64,000 nt of DNA from Planctomycetota bacterium (GTDB taxonomy: Bacteria; Planctomycetota; Phycisphaerae; Phycisphaerales; UBA5793), in NCBI GenBank assembly GCA_013112555.1, contig JABFGK010000002.1, positions 682,001-746,000 of the forward strand, written 5' to 3'. Below, piece by piece: positions 1 to 8,773 of the stretch (its first letter is position 1; each line of letters starts with the position of its first letter). The position numbers were made by a program, and so were the translations under genes. The notes beneath the pieces were generated by a model. It made no database searches. It saw only the letters and a list, made by a program, of their open reading frames with translations, and had not been told where the DNA came from.

Positions 1-672
1 CAGGGCACGGTCGAGTTCGGTCGCATACTGATCGAGCATCGGCTCAATCCGGGCATTGGTCTGGTCATCGAGTTCGAGACCCTCAACCAACTCAATCACG
101 TCAACACTCTCGCCCGGGACCGAGGCCCCCTGGTTCAGGGTCTGACGGCGGCGCTGATCCCGCTGATACCGAGGCCAGCGATTCAACTGATCCTCCGACA
201 GAATACTCTGGAAGTCGCCGATGAAACTGTCTTCGAGTTCCTTCCGGTCAGCAGCCCATTCCTCAGCCATCTGGCCGAATCGCTCAGCCATGCCCTGCCA
301 GTCGCCGTCCGGGCCCATTTCGTCGCGCATCTCAGCCATCCGCTGCTGGCCGGCCTCCATCGCATCGCTAAACGCACTCCGATACCCCTCGTACATCGCA
401 TCAAGCAATGCCTGCTGGTCCCCGTCGAGTGCAAGGTCATCCTTGAGAATCTCCAACTCGCGGGTATCGAACGTCGGCTGCAGCATTCGCTGGAAGCCGC
501 CACGTCCCATGCCGGGCATCCCGCGGCCACCACCCATCCCGCGCTGGCCAAAGCCGCCACCACCACCACGTCCCCCCTGAGCCAAAGCCCCGGGCGTCGC
601 AGTGAGGCCGATCACCAAGCCGACCGTAACCACAATCATCCACCGATAAGCGACCTTCGTTCTGCCACGCAT
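1..672 (-). CDS. Secreted protein of unknown function, 3' part beyond the window
   Basis: An open frame of 224 codons runs from an ATG at 672 to the left edge without a stop, so the C-terminus is missing. Residues 1-32 form a signal peptide ending near A-L-A-Q. A Gly/Arg/Met-rich segment follows (about residues 33-60), then a charged, Gln-rich helical region. The part after residue 60 resembles the protein at 20800-22497: both have a GYR motif, an 'LW/RWP.Y.R..RRR.QL' stretch, 'PGE.VD.I..V..L..' and 'IxPxLxQYAxELDR'. They are therefore paralogues. I recognise no catalytic motif. The regularly spaced helices could suggest a CpxP/Spy-like periplasmic protein, but that is a guess. Because it is partial it is easily missed by ORF callers. 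Confidence 0.75.
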   Translation of the reverse strand, partial: MRGRTKVAYRWMIVVTVGLVIGLTATPGALAQGGRGGGGGFGQRGMGGGRGMPGMGRGGFQRMLQPTFDTRELEILKDDLALDGDQQALLDAMYEGYRSAFSDAMEAGQQRMAEMRDEMGPDGDWQGMAERFGQMAEEWAADRKELEDSFIGDFQSILSEDQLNRWPRYQRDQRRRQTLNQGASVPGESVDVIELVEGLELDDQTNARIEPMLDQYATELDRAL

Positions 673-1074
673 GAGAGACTCCTTCGGGTGTTGTTCTACT
701 GCCATATCACCGGCATATGCCGGCGGCCGCCAGGACCTGCACCCGGGCCTTGAGCGTCCTTGTCTTTCAAAGAATCCAGACCCCAGAATCCGAACACCCA
801 CTGCGCACGGATCCTGTAGCCGGAGCATGTGTACCGTTAAAACGGGCATCTGTTCCCCATATTGCACAAAACATACCCCGAGTCGAACAGAGCAGCACGC
901 CAATCGACCAACGCACACAGCCGCACCAATCCTCGACCATCGCTAATTCCCGGTTTCACAGAACATTTTCAAGCCCGCTTTGTTATACCTCTTGAAGATA
1001 GGTTTTTGACAAATTAATGTCGCTATCTGGATACAGTGGGCATCTTTGTTCTAGTTAGAGGAGCGGAAGGCACA
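673..1074. other. Divergent intergenic region with a candidate promoter
   Basis: This 402-base gap separates two divergent secreted-protein genes and holds no supported gene. It is more AT-rich near 960-1030. A TTGACA hexamer at 1006-1011 is followed 18 bases later by GATACA (1030-1035), a weak -10. Together they are a possible promoter for the sugar dehydrogenase. None of the dispersed repeats common in this window occur here. Confidence 0.4.
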
Positions 1075-2577
1075 ATGGGCATCACCAAGAACCGACATCA
1101 CAACTCGACACTCAAGGCCCTCACAGGGGCTGCACTGCTGATCTTCAGCATGACTGCCAACACGGGCACCTTTGGCCAGGAACTGACCACTGAACGAGTC
1201 GCATCCGGTTTCGCCATCCCCGTCCTCGTCACCGCACCGACCGATGACCCAGACCGCATTTTCATTGTCGAGCAGGGCGGCCTGATCCGCATCGCTGACC
1301 GCAGCGGCAACGGCGTTTACCCCGACCCCTTCCTTGACATCAGCGACCGCGTCCGATCCGGCGGCGAACGCGGCCTCCTGGGCCTCGCATTCCATCCCGA
1401 TTACGACAACACCGGATACCTGTTCGTCAACTACACGAACTCCAGCGGGGCCACCACCGTGGCTCGCTTCTCCGTCAGCGCGAACAATCCCGACCTGGCT
1501 GACCCAGCCTCCGAAAAGATCCTCCTCACCGTCAGTCAGCCGTATTCAAATCACAACGGCGGCAACATCGTCTTCGGGCCGGACGGCTACCTCTACATCG
1601 GCATGGGCGATGGCGGCAGCGGTAATGACCCCGGCAATCGCGCCCAGAACCCGCTGGAATTCCTCGGCAAGATTCTCCGCATCGACGTCGACAACGGCGA
1701 TCCATATGGCATCCCTGCTGACAACCCGTTTGTCAACGACCCCGGCACACTCGATGAAATCTGGGCGATCGGAGTCAGAAATCCCTGGCGCTGGTCCTTC
1801 GATCGCGAAACCGGCGACCTCTGGATCGGTGACGTCGGCCAATCCGCGCGTGAGGAACTCGACTTCCAGCCGGCCGATTCGCCGGGCGGCGAAAACTACG
1901 GATGGCGCTGCATGGAAGGCTTCCGCTGCACCGGGCTCGACGGCTGTAACTGCAACGGCCCCGAACTCACACTTCCAATCTACGACTACACCCACGCCGG
2001 CGGCCGCTGCTCCGTCACCGGCGGATACGTCTATCGCGGCCCGTCGATCCCCTTGCTCGCCGGAACCTACTTCTTCGCTGACTATTGCGCCGCCGACATC
2101 TGGTCCTTCCGCTACGACGGCAGCCAGATGAGCGAGTTCACCGACCGGACGGTAGAACTGGACCCGGGCAACGGCCAGGCAATCGACTTCATCCCATCAT
2201 TCGGCGAAGACGGCCTGGGCGAACTCTACATTGTTGACATCGAAGGCGAAGTCTACCGCCTTAAAACAACACTCGAACTTGAAACCAACACCCTCACAGC
2301 CGGCCAAAACGGCATCTTCCGTGCCCGCGGGGCCGCTGCCAATACCATGGTCTACTTCGTCTACAGCCTCACCGGAACCGGACGCACCACCGTCCCGCCG
2401 CTCGGCGTCGACCTGGCTCTCGCCTCCCCGCAACTCGTCGGCCAAAAGCAGGCCGATGCAAGCGGCACTGCCGTCCTCGTGAAACTCGTCCCCGGGATCG
2501 CTCAAGGAAAAACCGTCTGGCTCCAGGCTGCCGTCGACGGCAATAGTTCAAACGTCATCACGACCGTCATCGACTAA
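1075..2577 (+). CDS. Secreted PQQ-dependent sugar dehydrogenase (GSDH/sorbosone dehydrogenase family) with C-terminal module
   Basis: A 500-residue protein. A signal peptide ends near F-G-Q-E. A six-bladed GSDH-type propeller covers roughly residues 40-400, with 'ERGLLGLAFHPDY', 'NHNGGNIVFGPDGYLY' (holding the conserved active-site His) and 'EIWAIGVRNPWRWSFD'. The family oxidises aldose-type sugars with pyrroloquinoline quinone in the periplasm; the true substrate here is unknown. The last ~100 residues are not part of the family. They match a module found at the C-termini of four other secreted proteins in this window (VYSL...G.G, SxxVWLQAA, SNVI). I chose the ATG at 1075 over a GTG at 1036 because AGAGGAG lies 11 bases upstream and the signal peptide begins cleanly there. 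It stands alone, convergent with the hscB-like gene. Confidence 0.88.
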   Translation: MGITKNRHHNSTLKALTGAALLIFSMTANTGTFGQELTTERVASGFAIPVLVTAPTDDPDRIFIVEQGGLIRIADRSGNGVYPDPFLDISDRVRSGGERGLLGLAFHPDYDNTGYLFVNYTNSSGATTVARFSVSANNPDLADPASEKILLTVSQPYSNHNGGNIVFGPDGYLYIGMGDGGSGNDPGNRAQNPLEFLGKILRIDVDNGDPYGIPADNPFVNDPGTLDEIWAIGVRNPWRWSFDRETGDLWIGDVGQSAREELDFQPADSPGGENYGWRCMEGFRCTGLDGCNCNGPELTLPIYDYTHAGGRCSVTGGYVYRGPSIPLLAGTYFFADYCAADIWSFRYDGSQMSEFTDRTVELDPGNGQAIDFIPSFGEDGLGELYIVDIEGEVYRLKTTLELETNTLTAGQNGIFRARGAAANTMVYFVYSLTGTGRTTVPPLGVDLALASPQLVGQKQADASGTAVLVKLVPGIAQGKTVWLQAAVDGNSSNVITTVID

Positions 2578-2703
2578 TGCAGCACAGAGCCGGACCGACA
2601 ACTGTGATCACACACACACCGGCGATCCGCTCCCGAGTGACCGGTGGGATGATCAGTGATTCCAGCCGCTGTGCTGTGACAATGGCACGAAAAAAAGGAT
2701 GGG

Positions 2704-3282
2704 CTACGGGTCGATCTGCTCGATCATGCGCTCGATGTAGCGCCAGGCGTTGAGCACGATCCGGATTTGACGCAGTGTGTCGGCCGGCTCTTGTCCGTCG
2801 GACAGTGCGGTAAACAGTTCGGTCGTTTGGCTGATGTACGCGCTTCGTGTTTCCTCTGCCCAGTCCTTGAGTTCATCAAGTTGAGCGCGGTCGTCCGCAG
2901 CCAGCGCCTCTTCCATCTGTTCCCGCGTTTCGAGCATGTCCATCAGGAAGCCGTCCGGGAGTGACTTCTCATCCTCCTTGCTCGGCCCGCCCAACAGCAC
3001 GACGAGGGTGTCAGCCCGTTTCTCATCATCGCAGAGGATGGCCTTTGCCTGATTGAGTCGGGCTGATTCCTGCTCGGCCCGTGCCTGAACCATCGGATCA
3101 GTGCCGGCGCCTGGCTGACGATCGGGATGCGCGCGTGCCAGTCGCTGGAGGACGGCACGCTGGACGGCATTGACATCGATATCAAAGCGTCGGGACAGGC
3201 CGAGAACCTCGAAGGGATCAAAGACGGTCTCGCGGGGCGCGCGGGCTGCGCGCGATTCAGATTCATGCGGATCGGGCGTCAT
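2704..3282 (-). CDS. hscB: HscB-like J-domain co-chaperone
   Basis: A 192-residue protein. The N-terminal half is a J-domain: 'DPFEVLGLSRRFDID', then a helix and the HPD motif in 'ARAHPDRQ', which stimulates the ATPase of an Hsp70. The C-terminal half ('PDGFLMDMLETREQMEEA' followed by charged helices) matches the HSCB oligomerisation domain that binds the IscU scaffold in Fe-S cluster assembly. The length is typical (about 170-200). No hscA or isc gene lies nearby, so its partner is encoded elsewhere. The ATG at 3282 was chosen because upstream codons belong to an overlapping shadow of the kinase gene, which ends 34 bases upstream. A TACAAT hexamer lies five bases before the ATG. Confidence 0.8.
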   Translation of the reverse strand: MTPDPHESESRAARAPRETVFDPFEVLGLSRRFDIDVNAVQRAVLQRLARAHPDRQPGAGTDPMVQARAEQESARLNQAKAILCDDEKRADTLVVLLGGPSKEDEKSLPDGFLMDMLETREQMEEALAADDRAQLDELKDWAEETRSAYISQTTELFTALSDGQEPADTLRQIRIVLNAWRYIERMIEQIDP

Positions 3283-3316
3283 GCGGTATTGTACGGTCGT
3301 GGTCGGGGGTCTTATC

Positions 3317-4297
3317 TTACAGGATGCGCCCGAGTGCTTCATCGCACACGTTGAGGCACGCATCGAGATACCGTGGGTTGCCTTCGGTACGCAAAAAAGC
3401 CGGCGCGGTGGCTGCCAGGAGAATGCGGCGGACATCCGCGAGTTTGTGATCTTCCGGCTCAACAGTCAGACCGAAGTCCTTTCGTCGAGTGGCGATCTGC
3501 TGCACGGGGGGTCGGTCTTCGAGCAGGCCGGGGCGCAGCCAGAACATGCGTTCGAGGTAGACCGCATCCTCCACCCAGTGACCGACGTGGACCTCGGCCA
3601 GGTCGATGAGCATGGCCGGATCTTCAGCGTCATTGGATCGTGACATGGCATTGGCAGGATGGAGGTCGCCGTGGCACCAGCAATCGCATCGACGTGCCCG
3701 CCAGAGTTCGACGAGTTTGTCGAGGCTGCGGGCGACGCGCTTGAGGACATTGGTCCACTTCTGTTCATGCCAGACGGAGTTCGTCTGGACGTTCTCTCGC
3801 GCCCGTTCGATCAGGAGGGCCCAATCCTCGCGACGCGACTTGCCGGTGATCGGATAGGCGGAGGCAAGGGCATGGAATCGGGCTGCCGCATCGGACATGA
3901 GGTCGATCGCGTCCTCGCGCACGAGCCCTAAGAGCGGGCCCTCCGAAAACCGCTCGGTTACAATCCAGGCCAGGTCATACCCACCGAGGATGGTATCGGA
4001 GGCATAGAGACGTGAGGTGATTTCCTGTGATTGGCCCGGGCGCGGCTGGAGGCGGTGATGCCACAGAAACTCGTTCGGCCCGATCGGGATTTTCACGACG
4101 ACGGGCACCGGCCCGTGTTCCCCCAGGTCGTACGTCGAGCGGCCGGTCTTGGCCCCACCCCGTTGCCAGTCCGCACGGAACCAGGCGATCGGGCCGAGCC
4201 TCTCGTGGCAGGCTTCACGTAGCAGCGGCTCAAACTGGTCACCGAGTTCCTCGGGCGCCTTGTATCCCCCGTCTCCCTGCCGCTTCGATTCAATCAT
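3317..4297 (-). CDS. APH-family (aminoglycoside/choline kinase-like) phosphotransferase
   Basis: A 326-residue kinase-like protein. The catalytic loop is 'CWCHGDLHPANAMSRS' (Brenner-type HGDLHPxN) and the metal-binding aspartate follows in 'AMLIDLAEV'. An N-lobe 'VPVVVKIP' supplies the likely ATP-binding lysine. These are hallmarks of the APH/ChoK/fructosamine-kinase superfamily; the substrate cannot be told from sequence. The gene lies 46 bases downstream of the ACT-domain gene and 34 upstream of hscB-like, so the three are probably co-transcribed. Longer frames start upstream, but those residues are out-of-frame sequence of the ACT gene; the ATG at 4297 is the first sensible start. I would not call it an antibiotic-resistance gene. 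Confidence 0.72.
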   Translation of the reverse strand: MIESKRQGDGGYKAPEELGDQFEPLLREACHERLGPIAWFRADWQRGGAKTGRSTYDLGEHGPVPVVVKIPIGPNEFLWHHRLQPRPGQSQEITSRLYASDTILGGYDLAWIVTERFSEGPLLGLVREDAIDLMSDAAARFHALASAYPITGKSRREDWALLIERARENVQTNSVWHEQKWTNVLKRVARSLDKLVELWRARRCDCWCHGDLHPANAMSRSNDAEDPAMLIDLAEVHVGHWVEDAVYLERMFWLRPGLLEDRPPVQQIATRRKDFGLTVEPEDHKLADVRRILLAATAPAFLRTEGNPRYLDACLNVCDEALGRIL

Positions 4298-4343
4298 GTA
4301 TTGAGTACTCCACCTCGTCAGGAATTGATCGTGTGGTTTCCAG

Positions 4344-4835
4344 TTATTCAAACCCGGGGATTGGCAAGTCGGCTTCGCCGAGAAGATCGAAGTTCTTGTT
4401 CCGAAGGATCTGGCCGGCCAGCACATAGTCGTCCACAGCCAACGCAATGGTGGGAGCCCCATGTGGCCGCAGCATGAGGGGATAGGCAAAGCGGATGTTG
4501 ATCTCAGCCCCAAGCAGGTACAGGCACAGGCTCGTGAGTGAATGGTCGCGCGTCAATTCGACGACGAGCAGGCTGATCTCGGCAAACCCGAGTCCGCGTT
4601 CTCGCAGGAGTTGTCGTGAAACGGTCGAGTTGCTGGGGATCAGGCGGACAACGGCATAGTCGGTTGAATCGACGACGCTGAGCGCGCAAATCTGCACGTC
4701 CGTGCGCGAATCGAAGACTTCGAGCAACTCGTAGAGTTTGCCGACCTTGTTGTCGAGGAAGACGCTGAATTGCCGCACGCACGGGGCGTCGTACCCTCGC
4801 ATCGTGCAGAAGTCAGACCCGTTTTGTTGACTCAT
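4344..4835 (-). CDS. ACT-domain protein
   Basis: A 163-residue protein made largely of two ACT-like folds. The first starts at 'RQFSVFLDNKVGKLYELL' and continues with 'ICALSVVDSTDYAVVRLI'. The second runs through 'CLYLLGAEINIRFAYPLML', 'TIALAVDDYVLAGQIL' and 'FDLLGEADL'. ACT domains bind amino acids and regulate biosynthetic enzymes, but no enzyme domain is attached, so it may act as a separate sensor. Its ATG overlaps the stop of a small upstream ORF as ATGA, suggesting translational coupling. An alternative ATG at 4802 (MRGYDAP) starts closer to the domain. Confidence 0.75.
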   Translation of the reverse strand: MSQQNGSDFCTMRGYDAPCVRQFSVFLDNKVGKLYELLEVFDSRTDVQICALSVVDSTDYAVVRLIPSNSTVSRQLLRERGLGFAEISLLVVELTRDHSLTSLCLYLLGAEINIRFAYPLMLRPHGAPTIALAVDDYVLAGQILRNKNFDLLGEADLPIPGFE

Positions 4836-5029
4836 TCCGATCTGGCCTGTCTGTCAGAATACTGAGCGTCAGCCGACTCCTGGATGGCCTGTTGGGTCAC
4901 TGAAATGAGCGTCTGAGTGACGCGGCCGAGGCAGTGTCCGAAACCATCCACATGTGTCAATAGAGCCACGCAGCACTCCAGAATACCCACCGTTACCGAG
5001 TTTGCCAAGCGCAGAACGGGTTGATTCAC
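4832..5029 (-). CDS. Possible small coupled ORF upstream of the ACT gene
   Basis: A 65-residue ORF starting with GTG (VNQPVLRLANS...) just after an in-frame TAA. It ends in a TGA that overlaps the ATG of the next gene (ATGA). Third codon positions are GC-rich, as in neighbouring genes, and the product would contain one amphipathic to hydrophobic stretch (TVGILECCVALLTHV). No domain is recognised and no good ribosome-binding site precedes the start. The arrangement suggests a real small gene or translated leader; it could also be chance. Confidence 0.35.
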   Translation of the reverse strand: MNQPVLRLANSVTVGILECCVALLTHVDGFGHCLGRVTQTLISVTQQAIQESADAQYSDRQARSE

Positions 5030-5241
5030 CGATCTCGATTAGCCGACATAGCAAGGAATCGGAGGCGCTCCACTCTTGAAAACGCAGGTGTCGCAGCGAG
5101 ATGGCTGCAAAACAGGGTTCACTGACCGAAATTTGTGACCTGCTGGGTAAATTACCCGGGTTTTTTCAAATATATGATAAACATTCCAGGAAAGAATCTA
5201 GAATTGGAGATGGACGACAAGTGCCAGGAGATTTGCCGAAA

Positions 5242-5700
5242 ATGGATGCCAGATCAGTATTTGCGGTTCGAGGGCTTCGTTGTACCCGGCAGCGGGTCGT
5301 CTTGTACGAAGCCCTGATCAACATGAAAACCCACCCGACCGCGGAGGAGTTGTACGACAAGGTGCGGGAGCACTGCCCGGGATTGAGCCTGGCGACTGTC
5401 TACAACACGCTCGAGGTCTTGTGCCGGGCCGGCTTGTGTCGCCGTTTGCCCACCACCCGCGGTTCGTCGCGATATGACGCCGATACACACCCCCACTTGC
5501 ATGCCGTCAACAGTGAGACCGGAGATGTCGTGGACATTCCTGATGACCTGGGGCAGGAAGTGATCCAGAATCTGCCGCAGGATGTCATCAAGGAGATCGA
5601 AGCGCGGCTCGACATGTCCGTCGACCGGATTTCGATCCAGTTTATCGGGCGCGAGCAAGCACGACCGCTTGAGAAAGTAACGCAGGAAGTGAGCGTATAA
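5242..5700 (+). CDS. Fur-family regulator, PerR-like, lacking structural zinc cysteines
   Basis: A 152-residue Fur-family protein. The winged helix covers residues 1-75 ('RCTRQRVVLYEAL', 'HPTAEELYDKV', 'LSLATVYNTLEVL'). The metal-sensing region matches PerR: His31, Asp79/81, His85, His87 and Asp98 align with the regulatory site of Bacillus PerR (H37, D85, H91, H93, D104). The usual first CxxC after the HxH is replaced by N-S-E-T-G, and there is no C-terminal CxxC, so the structural zinc site is absent. The ATG at 5242 has AGGAG eleven bases upstream. A longer frame opens at 5101, but its extra 47 residues run through the AT-rich promoter-like stretch 5165-5215. Metal and peroxide response are inference. 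Confidence 0.85.
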   Translation: MDARSVFAVRGLRCTRQRVVLYEALINMKTHPTAEELYDKVREHCPGLSLATVYNTLEVLCRAGLCRRLPTTRGSSRYDADTHPHLHAVNSETGDVVDIPDDLGQEVIQNLPQDVIKEIEARLDMSVDRISIQFIGREQARPLEKVTQEVSV

Positions 5701-5784
5701 CGGGAGCGCGAGGGTGGCAGCCGACAGAAACGTCTGCGGACTGTTCACCGGGACGAAACAGGAAACGGGAAGATGAGCACAGAT

Positions 5785-5822
5785 CCGGACAAGCCTCTGC
5801 GCAGGAGTGTCCGGCTTGTTTA
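5785..5822 (+). terminator. Candidate terminator between fur and speB
   Basis: CCGGAC (5785-5790) pairs with GTCCGG (5809-5814), and an alternative ACAAGCC/GGCTTGT pairing overlaps it. A short T-rich stretch follows. It lies between the convergent fur-like and speB genes and may serve either strand. Confidence 0.45.
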
Positions 5823-6737
5823 TTCTGGTTGCTCTCGTGTGATGGCTGACCAGAAGCGGTAGACGAGTTTGGCAGCGGTGAAAGCGCTGGCGTGGTCACC
5901 GGTGGCCGGCGGGTCAGCAGGACAGAGTTCAACGACATCGAACCCGATGACACGCTTGCCGCTGGCCACGAGCGCGTCCAGCAGGGCTGTGATCTCGTAC
6001 CAATTGAGGCCGCCCGGTTCGGGGGTTCCGGTGGCCGGGATGATGCTCGGGTCAAACGCATCAAGATCAATCGTGACGTAGACGGTGTCGGTCAGCAGTG
6101 AGACTGCCCGGTCGATCCATGCTGCGCGATCAGGCCGGCCGGCAATCTGATGGGCAAAAAAGACTCGGCTCCGGTCCAGTGCCGGCAGTTCCGACGGATC
6201 GACACTCCGGATCCCAACCTGGACGATCGGGCACACCTCGCGCACTCGGGCCATCACACAGGCATGGTTGTACGGCGAGCCGTGGTACTCCTCGCGAGTA
6301 TCGGCATGGGCGTCAATCTGCAGGACGGAAAGCGCTGCGTGCCGTTTGGCAGCGGCCTGAACAGCCCCGATCGTCACGGAATGCTCGCCGCCGATGACGA
6401 TGGGGAGTCGATCGGCATCAAGTTCGGTGGTCACGGCCTGTGTGACGAGTTCGGCCAGTTGCTCTGGCCCGTCGGTGCAAGAGATCGGTTTGCGTGTAGC
6501 AATACCGTGGCGGTAGGCTTGGGAATCGGTCTCCGTGTCATAGAGTTCGACATACTGGGAGGCATCGATCAGGGCAGCAGGCCCACGGTCTGCCCCCTTC
6601 ACCCAACTGCTGGTGAGGTCATAAGGGACCGGAATGACGACGGCAGCGGCATGTTGAGGATCGGCGTCCCGCCCCTCGAGCCCGAGGAACGTCGGCGAAA
6701 ACGGATCGCTGCCGGTCTCATAGTGGGTGCCGGTCAT
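5820..6737 (-). CDS. speB: Agmatinase
   Basis: A 305-residue ureohydrolase that converts agmatine to putrescine and urea. The Mn-binding motifs are all present: 'IVIGGEHSVT', 'LQIDAHADTREEY' and 'VTIDLDAFDPSIIPATGTP', followed by 'EPGGLNWYE'. The length is normal for bacterial agmatinases. Its start codon overlaps the stop of the arginine decarboxylase gene by four bases (ATGA), so the two are translationally coupled. Substrate assignment as agmatine rather than guanidinobutyrate or formiminoglutamate rests mainly on that pairing. Confidence 0.92.
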   Translation of the reverse strand: MTGTHYETGSDPFSPTFLGLEGRDADPQHAAAVVIPVPYDLTSSWVKGADRGPAALIDASQYVELYDTETDSQAYRHGIATRKPISCTDGPEQLAELVTQAVTTELDADRLPIVIGGEHSVTIGAVQAAAKRHAALSVLQIDAHADTREEYHGSPYNHACVMARVREVCPIVQVGIRSVDPSELPALDRSRVFFAHQIAGRPDRAAWIDRAVSLLTDTVYVTIDLDAFDPSIIPATGTPEPGGLNWYEITALLDALVASGKRVIGFDVVELCPADPPATGDHASAFTAAKLVYRFWSAITREQPE

Positions 6738-8773
6738 GGGTCGGCCCTCCCCGGCTCACGCTGGGCAGCCCCTTCGGGAATCTCAGGCGCAAGGTAGGTG
6801 TAGCCATTGAGTTCCACCTCGTAGAAGCGCAGGAGTGACTGGCTCTCGGCCAGTGTCATGCACCCGTCACGGACGGCCCGTTCACAATCTCTGGAGACCC
6901 GTGGGTACAGGCGTCGGACGTCGTACTGCACATATGAGAGGACTTCGGCCGCCGTATCGCCGCGCACGACTTCCTCAATCCACCAGCCTCCGTCCTCGTG
7001 GAGTCGAATGTGAACGACATGCGTGTCGCCGAACAGGTTATGAAGGTCGCCGAGTGTCTCCTGATAGGCCCCGACGAGGAAGGCCGCCAGGTAGTATTCC
7101 TCGCCGGCTTCGAGGTCATGCAGGTCGAGCGTTTTCCGGATATCACGAAGATCGACGAAGCGGTCGATCTTGCCGTCCGAATCACAGGTGATATCAGCCA
7201 GGATTGCCTTGCGCGTCGGCCGTTCCGTGAGTCGGTGGATCGGCATGATGGGAAAGAGTTGGCCGATGGCCCAACTGTCGGGCAGTGATTGGAAGATGGA
7301 CATGTTGCAGTAGTACGTGTCGCCGAGGATGGTCTCGAGTTCTTCAAGTTCCTCGGGGACTTGCGGCATCTTGCGAGCCAGGTCTCGAATTCTGGCACAG
7401 GTAACCCAGAACAGTCGCTCAGCCAGACCACGGTTCACGAGCGAGAGGTAGCCGGCATTGAACAGGTGGATGGCCTGTTCACGGGCCTGCATGACATCGT
7501 GATAACTCTCAATGAGTCGCCGTTCGGTCACATTGTCGTGTGCATCGAAGAGGTCGCGAATCGGGGGCGGCAGTTCGTCGGTGTCCGACTCAGCGTTGGG
7601 TGGCCGTTCCGTGACGCGGAAGCGGTCGAGGCTGGTCAGGCCGAGCACGTTGAAGACCATGACGCTGTGGTAGGCAGCGATGGCGCGCCCGGATTCGGTG
7701 ATGATGGTGGGATGTTCGACGTCGCGCTCGTTGCAGACGGTATTGATACGATAGACGATCTCGTTGGCGTATTCGTCAAGGGTGTAGTTCATGGATGAGG
7801 GGAAGTTCGTCTGGCTGCCGTCATAGTCCACCCCGAGCCCGCCGCCGACGTCAAGATACCGGACCCCGGCCCCCATGAGTTTGAGTTCGGCATAGACGTG
7901 TGCGAGTTCGGCCACGGCGTCCTTGACGCGCCGGATTTCCTGAACCTGGCTCCCCGTGTGGCAGTGGACCAGTTGCAGGCAGTCCTCCATTCCCTCGGCC
8001 TTGAGTTCATCGAGGAGTTCGACGAGTTCGCTGACGAACAGTCCGAATTTCGATTTGGCACCGCTCGATTCGCGCCAACGCCCCGCACCCTGGCTGGCGA
8101 GTTTAACGCGGACGCCGAGTCGCGGTCGGACGTGAAACGTCTTCGCAAGTTTGATGATGCGGCGAAGTTCTCCCATGTTCTCGATGACCGGGATGATGAG
8201 ACGGCCGAGTTTGCCGGCAAGCAGGACCGCCTGGAGGTAGCCGTTGTCCTTGAAGCCATTGCAAATGATGAGTCGATCAGGTGAACCGTCGGTGAGTGCC
8301 ATCACAGCCAGGAGTTCCGGCTTGGACCCCACTTCGAGCCCGAACCCGAACTCCTTCCCAAACTGGTAGACTTCGTCGACGACCGGCCGCTGTTGGTTGA
8401 CCTTGATGGGATAGACAGCCGTGTAACTGCCGGTATAGGAGTTCTCATCGATGGCACGCGAGAAGGCTGCGTGCAGGTGGCGAAGCCGGTGGGAGACGAT
8501 GTCGGAGAAGCGGACGAGGACCGGCGCAGATAGGCCGCGATCTCGAAGCCCCTGTACCACTTCGTACAGATCGATCTCGCTGTGGCGCTCCTGTTCCGGG
8601 CGGACGACGACATGCCCGGCATCGTTGATGTCGAAGTAGTCCTTGCCCCATGCCTTGATCTGGTAGAGTTCAGCCGAATCAGCCGCGGACCAGCGGGGTT
8701 CGAGCGGCTTGATGGGCGTGCGGGATTTCTTGCCGGATGACATAGCCCCAATGGTATGAGCGGTGGCAGGCAT
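6734..8773 (-). CDS. speA: Biosynthetic arginine decarboxylase
   Basis: A 679-residue PLP enzyme that decarboxylates arginine to agmatine in the first step of the agmatine route to putrescine. 'YTAVYPIKVNQQRPVV' holds the Schiff-base lysine, 'YLDVGGGLGVDYDG' binds PLP phosphate, and 'ITESGRAIAAYHSVMVFN' is typical of SpeA. Length matches the family (about 630-670). The ATG at 8773 overlaps the TGA of the csaA-like gene (TGATG). An alternative ATG at 8743 (MSSGKKSRTP) has a weak GGGG upstream and gives 669 residues. speB follows with a four-base overlap, making a csaA-speA-speB operon likely. Confidence 0.93.
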   Translation of the reverse strand: MPATAHTIGAMSSGKKSRTPIKPLEPRWSAADSAELYQIKAWGKDYFDINDAGHVVVRPEQERHSEIDLYEVVQGLRDRGLSAPVLVRFSDIVSHRLRHLHAAFSRAIDENSYTGSYTAVYPIKVNQQRPVVDEVYQFGKEFGFGLEVGSKPELLAVMALTDGSPDRLIICNGFKDNGYLQAVLLAGKLGRLIIPVIENMGELRRIIKLAKTFHVRPRLGVRVKLASQGAGRWRESSGAKSKFGLFVSELVELLDELKAEGMEDCLQLVHCHTGSQVQEIRRVKDAVAELAHVYAELKLMGAGVRYLDVGGGLGVDYDGSQTNFPSSMNYTLDEYANEIVYRINTVCNERDVEHPTIITESGRAIAAYHSVMVFNVLGLTSLDRFRVTERPPNAESDTDELPPPIRDLFDAHDNVTERRLIESYHDVMQAREQAIHLFNAGYLSLVNRGLAERLFWVTCARIRDLARKMPQVPEELEELETILGDTYYCNMSIFQSLPDSWAIGQLFPIMPIHRLTERPTRKAILADITCDSDGKIDRFVDLRDIRKTLDLHDLEAGEEYYLAAFLVGAYQETLGDLHNLFGDTHVVHIRLHEDGGWWIEEVVRGDTAAEVLSYVQYDVRRLYPRVSRDCERAVRDGCMTLAESQSLLRFYEVELNGYTYLAPEIPEGAAQREPGRADP

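Noticed and set aside
2600..2660. CACCGG/CCGGTG hairpin between the sugar dehydrogenase and hscB-like genes as a terminator
   Set aside because: The stem is short with an 18-base loop and no T-run on either strand in the correct place.
3317..4297. Aminoglycoside resistance gene
   Set aside because: The kinase motifs define a broad superfamily; context (ACT protein, HscB) and sequence give no support for drug modification.
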